64,000 nucleotides of DNA from Sclerodactyla briareus (Eukaryota > Echinodermata > Holothuroidea > Dendrochirotida > Sclerodactylidae), in the NCBI GenBank assembly GCA_026419785.1, contig JAODTK010004488.1:278121-342120 (forward strand), in the 5' to 3' direction. The number at the start of each line of letters is the position of its first letter. The stretch's first letter is position 1. This document shows, in pieces, positions 48,602-60,344 of the stretch. The notes beneath the pieces were generated by a model. The model was not told the DNA's origin and searched no databases. It worked only from the letters and a program-made list of their open reading frames with translations. Position numbers and translations under genes: made by a program.

Positions 48602-48818
48602 GCTGTCCCCGGGTTCATAAATATGTTTCTCTGGACAGCATCTGTCCATGTTAGCGAGCGTGAGTGAGTATTAGGGGTCAATGTTGGAACAGTTATTGCG
48701 TACGTACCACTGTATGATTACTGATTAGGTGGCTATGGTCAGTTTCCAGTCAAATCAAACCAAAACCCTTACAATGTTTGGCCAACGCTCTTGTGCGTGG
48801 TGCACCGCATCAACATAC

Positions 48819-48957
48819 ACTGTCAAAAATGTTGGGTCGAAATTTCACCCAAATTCCCACCTACCAAGTGTTTGAGTCAGATAGACCCAGCTATTGGGTC
48901 AATTACTTCGTAAAAAATGACCCAACAATTGGTCATTATATCATTTTTACCTAATTT
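48819..48957 (+). mobile_element. Palindromic MITE (CACTGTCAAAAATGTTGGGT type)
   Basis: Starts CACTGTCAAAAATGTTGGGT. It has internal GACCCAGC/TTGGGTC words and an opposite-strand partner GACCCAACAATTGG near the right end, then CATTTTTACC as a decayed end. This arrangement is typical of short terminal-inverted-repeat elements common in marine animals. Confidence 0.7.
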
Positions 48958-49359
48958 GCATATGTGCCTACATAATTAGTCCGTTTGGCCATCTTGTTTC
49001 CGTTCTCTGAATAATTTACTTTTTCCATGTACATATGAATCGCAATTGACAGTTGTGCTCCTGTCTGACAATTAGCACATCAATTCTCGTCGATTTGAAT
49101 TGGTCAGATATATGCGACTGCTATCCAGCCTTCAAAACGAAATGGAACGACCGCCTAAATGAGCGGGGAAAACAGCAGCATGCGAAGAAGCGTTGAGAGA
49201 AAGGTAGATCGGTACACTGCCTATGGATTTGGAGCGAAAAACCTGATTTTAAACTCAATATTCAGTTCTTATTTCCTGTCAGCTCATGACACCCGAAGCT
49301 TTATTACTTGAGACCCAAAGCGAGTAATCATCACGACAAGTTTATAACATCTGCTCCGC

Positions 49360-49640
49360 CGGAATTCCCTCCAACGTCCTTGAACCATTACTTAAGAACG
49401 ACAACTGAATAAATTAGAACCGACAAATAACTGAATAATTGACAAATCTACTTAGACGCGGGTTCCCCGAATTCATTTCCCATGTAGGCTCCTTCTCCTA
49501 TGAGGCGCCAGTTGATTCTCAACGAACAGTTTTGCTCTGAACAAATAATACCCCAGGTATTTTGCATTCGGATGTTTGGATTTTCCAATGTTATTTTCAG
49601 CCAGTCGATTTTGCACACGAAAAAGCGAGCCAGGGGGATT
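49360..49640 (+). repeat. Diverged repeat R3, copy 1
   Basis: Shares word order with 52,170-52,440: GACGCGG-TT, CTCCT-TGAGGCG, GTTGATTCTC or GCTGATTCTC, TTTTGCAT-CGGATGTT, TTTGCAC. The match is roughly collinear at an offset of about 2.8 kb. Function unknown. Confidence 0.55.
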
Positions 49641-49644
49641 CATA

Positions 49645-52165
49645 GGCTAATAAATAATCAGAAAAACAGGATTGGCGGAGCCTGTTAGTTGCCGCACCCG
49701 CTGTATTTAATGTACTAAACGAAACAGAACAACTCGAGATTGCAAGCTTCACTCTTCAATGAGCGAAATAAGTTAGATATTTTTAGCTAGTTTTATGAGG
49801 AGAATAAGAAAGCGCAGGAAGTAAGAAGAAACGAAAGAAGAAAGAAATCGCTCATACTATTGTAGTTCCACTTGTAGCGTCACCGCGCATCCTCTATATA
49901 TAACCAATCCGCTCTCTTTATACGTGTGCCGAGAGTAAAAACTCAGCTGCCCAATTTCAAATACGGAGAAGGTAATTTCTAATAAACATGAACGGCGTTT
50001 TTTTATGATTGTCCCTGGCCCATAAGTAGTGGGGTCCTACTTTGATGTTGAACAATCTGCGATAATAATCGTCAATAAATGTGTCACCTATATACTGTAT
50101 CAACTAAGTACTAAATGAACACCACTAACTACCCCCTCATTTGCTCAGATGTTAATGTTTCCTATATGGACAGATTATCCGTTTTCAGGGGTTCGTGGTT
50201 TTTGTTACGTCTTTTTATTCGAGTAGTAGTTTCCACGGCCCCTCCGACCCTCCGATGTTTGAGTCATCGCTGACGTCATCACTTTGAATCGAAGGGGTCC
50301 GTGGTGATTTCCGGTCGAGCATGTAACTCATCACTGGGTCCATGCTTCTCCATTGTTCTACCACATTGTGTGGATCGCTCTCTTTGCTTTTCTCTTTCTC
50401 TTTGTTCACGTCTCTTCTGCCTCTGATTGCCTTTCATCACCACGAGCAATATGTTGACGTTCTTCGACGAAGCTATTAATCTAACATGCATGAACGCCAT
50501 CCGTAAAACCCACCTATAACTCAGTTAATTCTTGAATATCCATAGTTCAGTACAGGTGAGCGCAGACACCAGTAGTCCATAGTAATAATATATTAGTTTC
50601 AACTTCTCAGCCTAAATTTCAAATCGGGATTCAATCCACCCCTGCTTTTTTTCAACGACTTCCCGTTTTCTCACCCAGGACGGACGGACGGACAAATAAT
50701 TGTCACAACTTCAGCGGGATAACCAGGAGGGGTCTCGGTTGTGAAATTTATAGAAACTCGTGATTTTCGGTATGGACCAGGAATCCCAAATAAAAATCAG
50801 TTAAATTATTTCAGCTAACGCGGCACCTGCCGGCATTTCGATGTTTTTCGATTCCGTATCTTGACTTCCGTCCAGGGCTCACCTCCTCGTACTTCCGCAA
50901 CACTGTTGGAAGAATCCCCCGTTGGCTAATAGCTCGCAAAGATTGGTTGGAAACTAAGGTTCCCAATCGGCTGGCCCTTTCGACTCGATTGAAAGCCCCG
51001 GATAATTGAACAATCTGATAATCAAGCTGCCAACCAGTTTGTTTAGCTTTTTCTCTTCGTAAAGCTGCCGAGTAAAGTGAACTCTCCCCGCGATGATCAG
51101 GGCCTTTTCTCAATATTATTGAGGAAATTTCAAATCTGACTCGACCCCTAGATCGGAGAACGGATTCTCATCGAAGTATTCATGACCGAGAATGAATCGT
51201 GTCCGAAAATATCACTGGGAATTCTGACCGGAAACTCCTTCAAACTAATGATGACTCAATGAGCTAAGAAAGTTTCCGTCACGTCCCAATTAAGAACAAT
51301 TTGAATAGGCCACTTCTACGTCACACCACTTTATCCTGGCATGTCTGATTCTGTCGTCATTGCCGTATTAGGCACTCGCCGTCATGGGGGAATCCCCGAA
51401 TGTTTCAGCATCCACTGTTGACCATCGTCGTCTACGTCTGTTGCACGGTTGAGCGCATTACGTGGGAGTTCCCCTCATGTGTTATATTTAGACGAGTCCT
51501 CCATCTTCTTCGCGATGGGGTACATTCACTGAGTACAGCAGCATACTGCAGTACGGCTCAACAGAGAAATACCTCCAAAATGCTTTCCAAGCTTCCTCTA
51601 GACATAACTCTACATAATCTCCCAAATCATTTTTCCCATCGCTCAGTCATGCAACGGTAGTGCATAACTCGTTGACAAAACTGGTCAGCAAAATTTCCAA
51701 TAGTGGGGGATTCGACCTCCCGAGTTATTAAAATCTATAAGAGTTTTCTCACAGGCACCATCGATGCCGAGGAAAAGGTTTTCGCACATGATGTCTTAAA
51801 GATTATACAAAGATCATGAGAACTTTGAACCTTTGATGCATAATGTCTCTAATTTGAAGGCGAGCAATCCCGTTATTGATGGGCCCTTCCAATGCGAGTT
51901 AATTCTCGCGCTAAGACCCCCAGCTCCGCCAATGTTTTGTACATATAGGCTAGTTCTACTCAGGTATTTTAAGCATGCCACAGCGGTACCAATATTCTTT
52001 GCGGCAATGATGGCAAAAATAATGTTTGTGAAGTTTGCTGAAAAAATGATGATGAACAGAACTGCTGAAAAATGTTGATCATCTTACTCCTCATCTTACT
52101 TAATTCCCAAACGAAACATCCCGAAAAACAGGGAGCAGCACATCATCCCGACGGCAGGTTCTAAT
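49645..52165. other. Non-coding; weak coding hints at 50.2-50.5 kb
   Basis: Purine-rich patch at about 49,805-49,850. On the minus strand 50,215-50,409 encodes a charged, serine/aspartate-rich stretch (SDDVSDDSNIGGSEG) ending in a stop, and an overlapping frame continues to 50,500 with RQKRREQREREKQRERS. No domain is identified. (GGAC)n lies at about 50,682-50,694. The rest shows nothing. Confidence 0.35.
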
Positions 52166-52169
52166 TCTA

Positions 52170-52440
52170 TCACATTAAATCCACTGAAGTTCCCTCTAAT
52201 GCCCTTGAATAATGAATTAACGGAGATAACTGAATTCATGGCGAATCTGCCGCTCGGACGCGGATTATCTCAATGTTCGCTCGTTCTCCTCTGAGGCGTT
52301 AGCTGATTCTCTTCAAACTACTATGGTTCGATCGAATTAAAACCTCTGGCATTTTGCATACGGATGTTGTTCGGATCTGTAGATATTATTCTTTGGATCC
52401 GGTTTGCACGACCGTACGAGAGAGCGTGAACGATACTTAC
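52170..52440 (+). repeat. Diverged repeat R3, copy 2
   Basis: Partner of 49,360-49,640; see the shared words there. This copy lacks the ORF seen at 49,500-49,688. Confidence 0.55.
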
Positions 52441-52444
52441 TACT

Positions 52445-53300
52445 GGGCAGAACATCCGAGATTGAGGCGTATTTTTCGGCAAGAATATATGACATAGTTT
52501 CTACCTAGTCAATGACTGGGAAGTGATTTTTGTAGGTATTCAAAAGCCGATTGCTCATCACGTTATCAGACTGTTGCATTTTTACCTCAACTGACACAAC
52601 TCCCGGATTTGAAGTATCAAGTATTTCGTTTTGAAAGACAACTGCGGATGAATGACTTATGAGAGGCTGTATTGCTGCGAGAAAAGGAAAAAACTGAAGC
52701 GTCAGTCATTCGAAGTCCATACGGACTTTCCGTGTCGGACAGTTACAGTCCTTTGAAGTTTGTGCATGTGTATTGCGCAAGATCGAACAGCATCCCATCA
52801 TGCAAAATAACTGATGTCATACTTGCACAACCATGCGAACAATCTGTGTTTTCTATTGGAATTCACACATTATTTTCACTTCGAAAAGCACTTAGTCAAT
52901 GGGAGGGAATCCTGTAGCGGTTGGTAGGTGTTGATTTGTCCGCGTAGCCAGCTTTACATTTTTAGGGGGGAAAGCATTGTGATTGAGGGGGCATAACAAT
53001 TTTCTCCTAATTCCCGGTGTAGGCCTACTATCTAAGCAGAGTGGCACTATTTGTTTTCACGTAGCGTATAACAAATTTCCTGCCAAAAGCTCACAAATTG
53101 CAGGAGATTTCACCTAATTTTAAAGCATTGAAAAAGTCTTATCACGCATGAAAAAAACGACCAACTTTCCAATGCACGGTGCGTAAATCGCACCAGTTAC
53201 CGTGTTTCTGTAACTCTGTCTGTCTGTCTGTGACGCTTGCTTGCGACCACAGTCTCTCGGGGTTCTGAACCTTGCTCCCAGTTCGATATAATACTTAACA
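52445..53300. other. Non-coding
   Basis: A short G-tract region (AGGGGGG..GAGGGGGC) at 52,963-52,993 may be a decayed poly-G element. A (TCTG)n patch lies at 53,216-53,232. No gene is seen. Confidence 0.45.
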
Positions 53301-53305
53301 TGTGT

Positions 53306-53632
53306 ATTCCCAATATTGATTAGTTCATCACTACCCAATATTGATTATTTCATCACTACCCAATATTGATTAGTTCATCACTACCCATATTGATTAGTTC
53401 ATCACTCCCCATATTGATTAGTTCATCACTACCCATATTGATTAGTTCATCACTACCCAATATTGATTAGTTCATCACTACCCAATATTGATTAGTTCAT
53501 CACTACCCATATTGATTAGTTCCTCACTACCCAATATGATTAGTTCATCACTACCCATATTGATTAGTTCCTCACTACCCATATTGATTAGTTCATCACT
53601 ACCCATATTGATTAGTTCATCACTACCCAATA
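53306..53632. repeat. 13-unit minisatellite, 24-25 bp period
   Basis: Unit: CACTACCCA(A)TATTGATTAG plus TTCAT. Units are 24 or 25 bases depending on one extra A, with few substitutions (TTAGTTCC, TTATTTC). Where 24-base units follow one another the array is open on both strands, giving repeats of GSDELINM on the minus strand and ISSSLPIL on the plus strand. These translations are probably incidental. Confidence 0.95.
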
Positions 53633-53823
53633 ATAATGACAAAATGAAAGTCTGGATATTCACTAACAACATTTGCAAGATATCAAAGTCTATATGGGGT
53701 ATACAGATTCTGAAACTGAAAAATTTGCAATTATTTTCAACATCATCACAAAAGGTGACAAAGTCCCCTGTCTGGTTGTTCACAGCAAAAGTCAAATGTC
53801 TGCATACCTTCTAACGAACATCT

Positions 53824-55805
53824 TCAGACAACCAGCCTGCGTGAATGTTTCTTGAATTCGTGGATAAACATCACCGATATCGAGATAACGGTCTCCTCTT
53901 TCTCACAGGCCAGTAACACCAATTGGCATTTCCGTTCATGACCCATGCATCGCCGGTAAGGTGTAAGAATACGCGCAACAGTAGAGAATGTTGCTCCACA
54001 ACTGTTGATGCATCGATAGATACAGCTGCACAAAGCAGTTGAAACGAATTCGGGGAGGCGTCCTTATAGCTCTAAACCAATGGAGGAACTGTTCTAAATT
54101 GTTCAGTATTTGGTTGTCCTCGGTATCAAGTACTGGTAGTTTAGAACGTACCATTGATTTGGCCACTTTCAACTCATGAGGTAGGAGGCCAACATCAAAC
54201 GACTGACCAACTACAGTCTTGGCAACTAGTGTGGGAAGAGGCTTCAGACTTTCGATCTCAAGAAAATGTTCTAATTTGGAATCATGCTACACATGGATTT
54301 AACTATAGAAGAGTTTAGTTCAGAAAATCTCTTGTCGCATTCAAACGAAATGTTATTCAAAATGTCATAGAAAATTGCAAAAATGGTTTGGTCTTCAGTA
54401 TGGTGACCTGTTGCTTCAGTCATCACGAAACTGTCTAAGCGAACTGGAGGTTTTCCTTTGACGCTTTGGAACTTCTGGGTTTTTTTTTTTTTTTTTCAAT
54501 GCTTTGTCATTAACTTTTAACATGATTTCCTCAAACGTGTCTTCATTCCTTAGTTTCTTTAGTTCAGATATTGTTGTTGTCACCAATTGATAACCTGTTA
54601 ACGAGCTTGTTGACTTTGATTGCAACATCTTGTCTGCGGGCTTCAGTAATCCCAAAATGATATCATTACTGTGCACAGAAGTAGAACCTTTCGTTCTGAA
54701 TTTTAGCCAAAAATCCAATAGCTGTAACAGACGTTCCGTATCAGAACTATTTGAAACTCTGTTAGATCGAATACAATGTTGTCATAATTATCAAGGATTG
54801 ATTTGGTAGTTCAAAGTGTCCAATTCGACGTTGATCCATTAATTTAGCCATTGCTGTTGCTCCACTATTCTTGTAGGTTGATGCTACTTTGGATTTGGAA
54901 AGAAAATTGCATATCAGTTTTACTAGTGTCAAAGAATTCCTGTATTGCAGCAACTTTTTCACAGACATGGTAACAGCAACCAAATGCAATTGGTGATTAA
55001 AACAGTATACATATGGGATATCCCTACCAATTGTCTCACACATTTTGGCCTGGAACTCCGCCTCTTTGGGGCGCCAGACTTACAGTAAGCCCCGTCGTTT
55101 GCTTGGCAAGCAGATACTCAGATCAAGATCTTTCACTCCGTCCAAAATTTGTTGCGTGATAAATGCAGCATCAAATTGTTCCAGTTCAAACATCCCTAGT
55201 ATTTTTTTCGTCTGGAATGCCTTGGTTATTTACAAAACGTACCACAACAGTGGGCAGTTCAATACCATATTTGTCTCTTGTTTCATTCCAAAACATTTGA
55301 TCGTAAATAACCCAGTAATCGGATGCTCGATTTCTGAACTATATGTTTCATGGACCTGTGATGCCAGCATAGATATCATCTCATTTTGAAAGCTTGGTGA
55401 AGTGTATGTGGCATTTCCGGGAAGAGTGTCTGATATTTCCTCAAACTTTGCATCAATTCCAAACGAATACTCCTCAAATTTCAGAAACATTCCTGAGTTC
55501 ACTGTCCCTACTTCCTCTGTATCACCTCTGAAGGATAGTTCATTGACGGCTAAAAATTTTATGACTTCAATTATCCTGGAAAGATAATATCTGTTGCGAC
55601 CTATAGCTTCATTGCACAATGAGTCTACAATGGTTTTGTTTGTTGCCACAAGCTTTGCTATCAGCCCACGAGTCATTGCAGTTAAATGGGATTTACACGC
55701 AGAATGCTTGGAAAAGATATTTTCGTGGTTTTCGCCCAAATTCTCTGAAACTTCACATGATAGACCTTGTGGAAACGTTCGATATTTCCTGGAATTACCA
55801 GTCAA
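53824..55805 (-). pseudogene. Decayed hAT-superfamily transposase (ZMYM/DUF4371-like)
   Basis: Minus-strand pieces, N to C. 55,805-55,230: a HSACKSHLTAM motif, RNRYYLSRIIEVIKFLAVNE, SFRGDTEEVG, YTSPSFQNEMI, then a frameshift. About 55,230-55,043: FELEQFDAAFITQQILDG with a stop further on. 55,043-54,762: IPYVYCFNHQLHLVAV. 54,718-54,416: FWLKFRT..LLKPADKMLQSKS..ISELKKLRN. About 54,410-54,300: ILNNISFECDKRFSEL. 54,290-54,035: FDVGLLPHELKVAKSMV. End: ATFSTVARILTPYRRCMG, the C-terminal dimerisation motif. These match the order of DUF4371 plus hAT C-terminal domains (family recall). Multiple frameshifts and stops make it inactive. The terminal inverted repeats were not identified. Confidence 0.87.
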
Positions 55806-55852
55806 TAATTATGCAGTTTATTTTTCCAACAAATTCGGAATGCCCCGGAATG

Positions 55853-55873
55853 CCCCCCCCCCCCCCCCCCCCC
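55853..55873. repeat. Poly-C tract of about 21
   Basis: Located just upstream of the transposase relic. On the minus strand it follows GGGCCCGTATCCACGGGGG, a pattern resembling hAT terminal sequence with a G-tract. Confidence 0.8.
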
Positions 55874-55909
55874 GTGGATACGGGCCCGGTGTTGATAGTT
55901 ACTTTGTGA

Positions 55910-57860
55910 GGGAGAGACAACATAACTCTGCTAAATGTTAAATTATTCAACAAAATAAAAAATGAAATACATGACATAATTCCGGGTTGTCCAAGTGTGA
56001 CGTCATGCGTTATTGCGCAATTGGGATTCTCCCCCAATTTCTTTTTCTCTGCATAATGAACCAAACTTTGAAGGTCAATAACTCCAGATAGGAACATCGT
56101 ATTGAAATGGGGTTTGGACCTATATATTCATGTTTCCATTATCCACGAGATAGCTCTGTTGTATCCAAGCCGGCAGTTGTTCTTCATATTCATGTTCTTA
56201 GGTCATTCTAATAGGATGTAGTGATTTCATGACCCTAAATTACCGCATGTAAATCGAGTTTCCCTCTGTTAAATGCCTGGTGTCACCTGTTCATTTTATT
56301 TCCTCCTTTCCTTCCCAATATAGTCCCGATTCACTTATCCTCTATTAACCTGCTTTCTCAAGCAAACCTATCTGAATACTCGAAATTGCACAGATATTCA
56401 TTCTGAAAGGGATGATAGTGAATCCAGGGTACCACCAATTTCTCGAAACCTGGAAGAGCGGGAGATTCGTGCCCAACGTGACCGCTCACAGCCGACCCGA
56501 CGAGACTTATTGCAAAAATTCCGAGAAATTCCTCAGAAACCATTAACAAATCCATGCATTACAGCGGAACAATGAAGTGTAAGACCAGGAACCTCACCCA
56601 TCGCAACTAACTGCATCTACAGCCACCCAGGGAAAAACGTCTAGTGACTGCTGGAATTAGAATCCGTAACCCGGAATGTTTACTAGCAAAGTGTCGATAA
56701 TACATATCAGCGTTGCCATTCTCTTCCACGCAACCGCAGTGTTGATGATGGAATTAGCCTATGTTAAATCTTATCACTGTTGACGCTTCAGAGAAAATAG
56801 AAAATATTGCCTCCTCTACCTCCTGAATGAAATACTGTGGTGGTCGGGGGAGCACAAGGAATAAAAAACGAGTTGAGCGAGTTCGCATGTCTTGACAATA
56901 ATGTTCCAACTCATTGAAACTAATTAGTCAGGTTCCTCGTAAACCACAATCTCAAATGTGTACGAAGTTCCATTCAGCCTTTGAAAATATTCGAGGAAAT
57001 AAGTATCAATGATAATGAAAAGGAATGCCAATTTCGATACCTCATCTACAAGAAGATTCAAATTCAAAATTATTGGCATTCAAATCATTAATGTCGGATT
57101 TACGTCACCGTTCTCACATAGGACAATCACCTTCTCTCAGAGACACTAGGCAGTGTTGTTCCAATCGCGGCTGTACCGCGTGGCTTCCCGATTCATGACT
57201 TGCCTACTGGTAACGGACGATTATGATCGGTCATATTCCGGATCCATCGCATGACTATACGATGCGCCCCAAATCAAATAGTGCCGACGAAATTCAGTCT
57301 ATATGCCACGCCTTGTCGAGTCGCTTTTAATCATGCAATAAGGAGGATCCACTTGTTTCATTTGGTGACTGGATATTTTGACTTTCCGCTCAGTACTGGG
57401 TGCTCTATTATTCAGGTTATTTCAAACGCACTAACGTTTAATTTTTTCAAATGAGGCATGTTGGACTCCATTTCTTTAGTTAAGACATGTGACTTCCACC
57501 TCACCACCCTATATGGTAAAACTGATCAAGGAATCAACGTGATCATTGTCACTTTATTTCACAGACTCAACTATCACATGATATCATGCGGCATGGTAAA
57601 TGGGCTTCTATCTTACTTGTTCAGGTAATTGGGATGATTAAATTAACTAGCAGCATGATTCAGGCCTGGCATTCAGTATTTATAATGTTTTTTTTTTTGT
57701 TATAAAAACGGTCACGAATACAACAACGTATGGGGGGGGGGGCTAGATCATATATCACTGCTTATACTTACCATGCTGAACCGTCATAGTGGAATCAGTT
57801 TCGGTTTCACGTTTCATTCTGACATAATCAACAATGCTAGATTAAATGTCAATGAGTTTC
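55910..57860. other. Non-coding, nothing recognised
   Basis: A poly-G run lies at about 57,732-57,741 and T-runs at about 57,687-57,698. No domain or RNA gene is seen. Confidence 0.45.
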
Positions 57861-57867
57861 TGCGCAT

Positions 57868-57916
57868 TGACATAACAGTATAGTGTCAATTAGATAACCA
57901 TAGATTGTGTGGACCG
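57868..57916 (+). repeat. 50 bp direct repeat R4, left copy
   Basis: CATAACAGTATAG, CAATTAGATAACCATAGATT and GTGTGGACCGAT match 60,288-60,338 with a few differences. The two copies bracket both arrays between 57.9 and 60.1 kb. Confidence 0.7.
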
Positions 57917-57939
57917 ATTTCTTTCTTTCTGTTAGTCAC

Positions 57940-58390
57940 AAAGGTAGTCCCCATCTACCAAGTTTCGTTCAAATCTGACCAGTTTGGCAATCGCCTTTAA
58001 TTGTGCAAATTTGACCTCTCATTACCTCTCAGACCTCCACATTTTCGCGGGATCACTATAGTCCCACCCACCTGTTTCGTTCATCAAATCCGACTAACAT
58101 TGAAAATTCCGCTTGAATTATGCAAATTTAGCGCTCCCAGCAGTGAGTGATGCCCACATTTCGAACTCTATCCGATATTTCTCTAGCGGATCTTTTGTAC
58201 CACGTTTCAGGTCACTCGGATAAAGCGTTAAGAGTTATTGCGCTAACCCTAAGTTTCCGCCAGCGGCGGCGGAGTCTGGGACGGCGGGCGGTGGGCGGCG
58301 GCGACACACCCAAAACCAAATTATCCCCGGACACTTCCAGTGTCGCGGGAAATAATTACCCCTACAGTTAGGCTATCCAGACTACAGTAT
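57940..58390 (-). repeat. Dispersed repeat R1, reverse orientation
   Basis: Read on the minus strand it gives GACTCCGCCGCCGC, TTAGCGCAATAACTCTTAAC, TTATCCGAGTGACCTGAAAC, GTGGTAC and GTGGGCATCACT. These are the same words in the same order as the plus-strand R1 copies at 34.7 and 38.4 kb. Further left, two more related units of about 113-130 bp (GTTTCGTTCA..AAATC, GCAAATTT) form a short tandem. Confidence 0.7.
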
Positions 58391-58399
58391 CTTCCAAAC

Positions 58400-59020
58400 A
58401 TTGGGGAAACATTGCCCTAAGATATTCTCTAGTTTTAACTCTTTCTCATCCCAGTATTACAATAAGTTTCTATGCTTAGTTCCATATACTTTCTTTTGTT
58501 ATCGTCAGGACTTTATAAATGGTGACTGGATCATTTCTTCCTCAGGGGCGGGATCGAAAAAAAAATCCGTAGATTCAACAACCAACCATAAATTAAAAAA
58601 CGAATGTTGTAGATGAACATTCTATTACACTGTGGAGTTATTGGGCATACTTTGAAAGATTTGGTAGGTAGGCAAAACATCTCAGCACATCGGGTAAACA
58701 AATTGACCAGTCCTGAGGCAAAACTCCCGCTAGCCCATGGCATATTGTATTGTCATTAACTCTTTAAAATAGTGGTTTTGACGCACTAAACAACACGATA
58801 AACGATGGATATGCCCAGTCCTCCACATCCTTGTGATTTCAGATTCCGCCTCTTCGCAACCTTCATAAACCTTCATAAACCTGGGAATCTGATAAGGGGT
58901 GCTACTTTAGATGGTTTTTGATTCCTTGACGAGTCAGAGGATCTAATGCAGTCATGAAAGTGTGTGTGTATGTATGTGTTTGTATGTGTGTGGTTATTTG
59001 ACCCCAGCCGTGTAAACCGA
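58400..59020. other. Non-coding; (TGTATG)n patch
   Basis: TG-rich microsatellite at about 58,958-58,992. Short ORFs without domains. Confidence 0.45.
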
Positions 59021-59024
59021 TACC

Positions 59025-60050
59025 TCCACCCCACTGGATGGATGAAGCTCATACTTTTCTATTTGTGTTCCCATGATGGAATTAACCCTGCTGTTGTTTT
59101 GGGGGTCCAGGTCAAGGTCCTCTAGGTCACCAAAGGTCAAAGTCTGCAAACCTGTTACCCGATAAGTCCAGAATGGTTGTTCAACTCACGTTGACATTTT
59201 GGTAAGCTTACTTCTGAGGGTCAACAGGAAACTATGCTTTTTTCGTTTAGGCAAGGGTAATTCGATCAAAATAGAGAATTTTGTGAATAATTGAACTTTG
59301 GCAATTTTGGCTTGAAACATATGCCCTCGACCCCACCAGGATGGATGAATTCATACCTGTATTTAGTTCCCCATATCAAATACATGACCCTATAAATGGG
59401 GGGGACAACCCCCCCCTATTGTTCTTGGGTCATGCGAGGTCATCTGAGTAACATTGGTCAAAGTATGGAAATCCTCGTAAATACAATAAGTCTAGAATGG
59501 GTGGTCGATCAGGTTGAAATTTCGTGTGTAATCATGTTAATGGAGACTGCAGGCCCCTATTGAACTTGGTTGTAGACCAGGGCCATGTTTTAAAAAGAAC
59601 TGTGAATTTGGGAAAATTCGTCTTTTGGCAAAATTCAGCTTGTAATCACGATAACTCGAACCTATCTGGATGAGCTCATATATGTCTCATCCCCATAATG
59701 AGCCAACATTGAACTTTATTTGTTTAGGTCAGTTCTAAGGCCACCTGGTCCCCGCAGGCAGTAGAAGATCCCTTGTAAACCTAAAAGTATCTTGGTCTGA
59801 TCCTGGTTGAAATTAGGTGAGTTGCTTCCTTATCGAGAGCATAGGTTCCCTGTGTAAGACACTCGGAGGATGATACTTTCGAAATTTTGTGAAGCCATCT
59901 TATCAAGGGTACAGCAACCCAATTGGTTGGTTGGAGGATCAAACTGTAGAAATTTGTCATATTCATGTTCCCCCCTCATAATGATCTGATACAATCCCCT
60001 TCGTTCCTTGTTCTGGATATAGGTTGACAGAAACATCAAGGAATCACTAA
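59025..60050 (+). repeat. Tandem array of about 305-325 bp units
   Basis: Units marked by GGATGGATGAAGCTCATAC (59,038), GGATGGATGAATTCATACC (59,341), CTGGATGAGCTCATATATG (about 59,666) and a decayed fourth near 59,935. Each continues through TTCCCCAT-A, GGTCA-G-C, AAG-CCAGAATGG and a GGTTGAAATT-type word. Divergence between units is high, so the array is old. Confidence 0.7.
59398..59416. repeat. G7-ACAA-C8 hairpin
   Basis: A run of seven G, ACAA, then eight C inside unit 2 of the array; can form a very stable hairpin. Confidence 0.85.
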
Positions 60051-60287
60051 GCTTTTTGGCTATCTGTATAATTGTGCAGTATATTTTATCAGTGTGGTCA
60101 TCGACTTTTCACTTCATATATTTCCAATGACATTACTGTAATCCTACAGGTTCCAAACTTAAGAGGAAGAAGTTTGATTATATTTGATTACTGAATGATG
60201 TCCCGATCTGGTAGCAACAATGCCCGTGCTCACACAAATGCGTCTTTGTGCGCACAAATCAGACTTGGATGTTATGATTTCAAATTG

Positions 60288-60338
60288 TCATAACAGTGGA
60301 GCGACAATTAGATAATGCATAGATTGTGTGGACTCGGC
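60288..60338 (+). repeat. 50 bp direct repeat R4, right copy
   Basis: CATAACAGTGGAGCGACAAT and AATGCATAGATTGTGTGGAC match 57,868-57,916. Confidence 0.7.
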
Positions 60339-60344
60339 GATAAT

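Noticed and set aside
53306..53632. CRISPR-like array
   Set aside because: Units are contiguous with no unique spacers; it is a minisatellite in eukaryotic DNA.
53478..53814. Repeat protein of GSDELINM or ISSSLPIL units
   Set aside because: Both strands are open only because the units are 24 bases; other units are 25 bases and break the frame.
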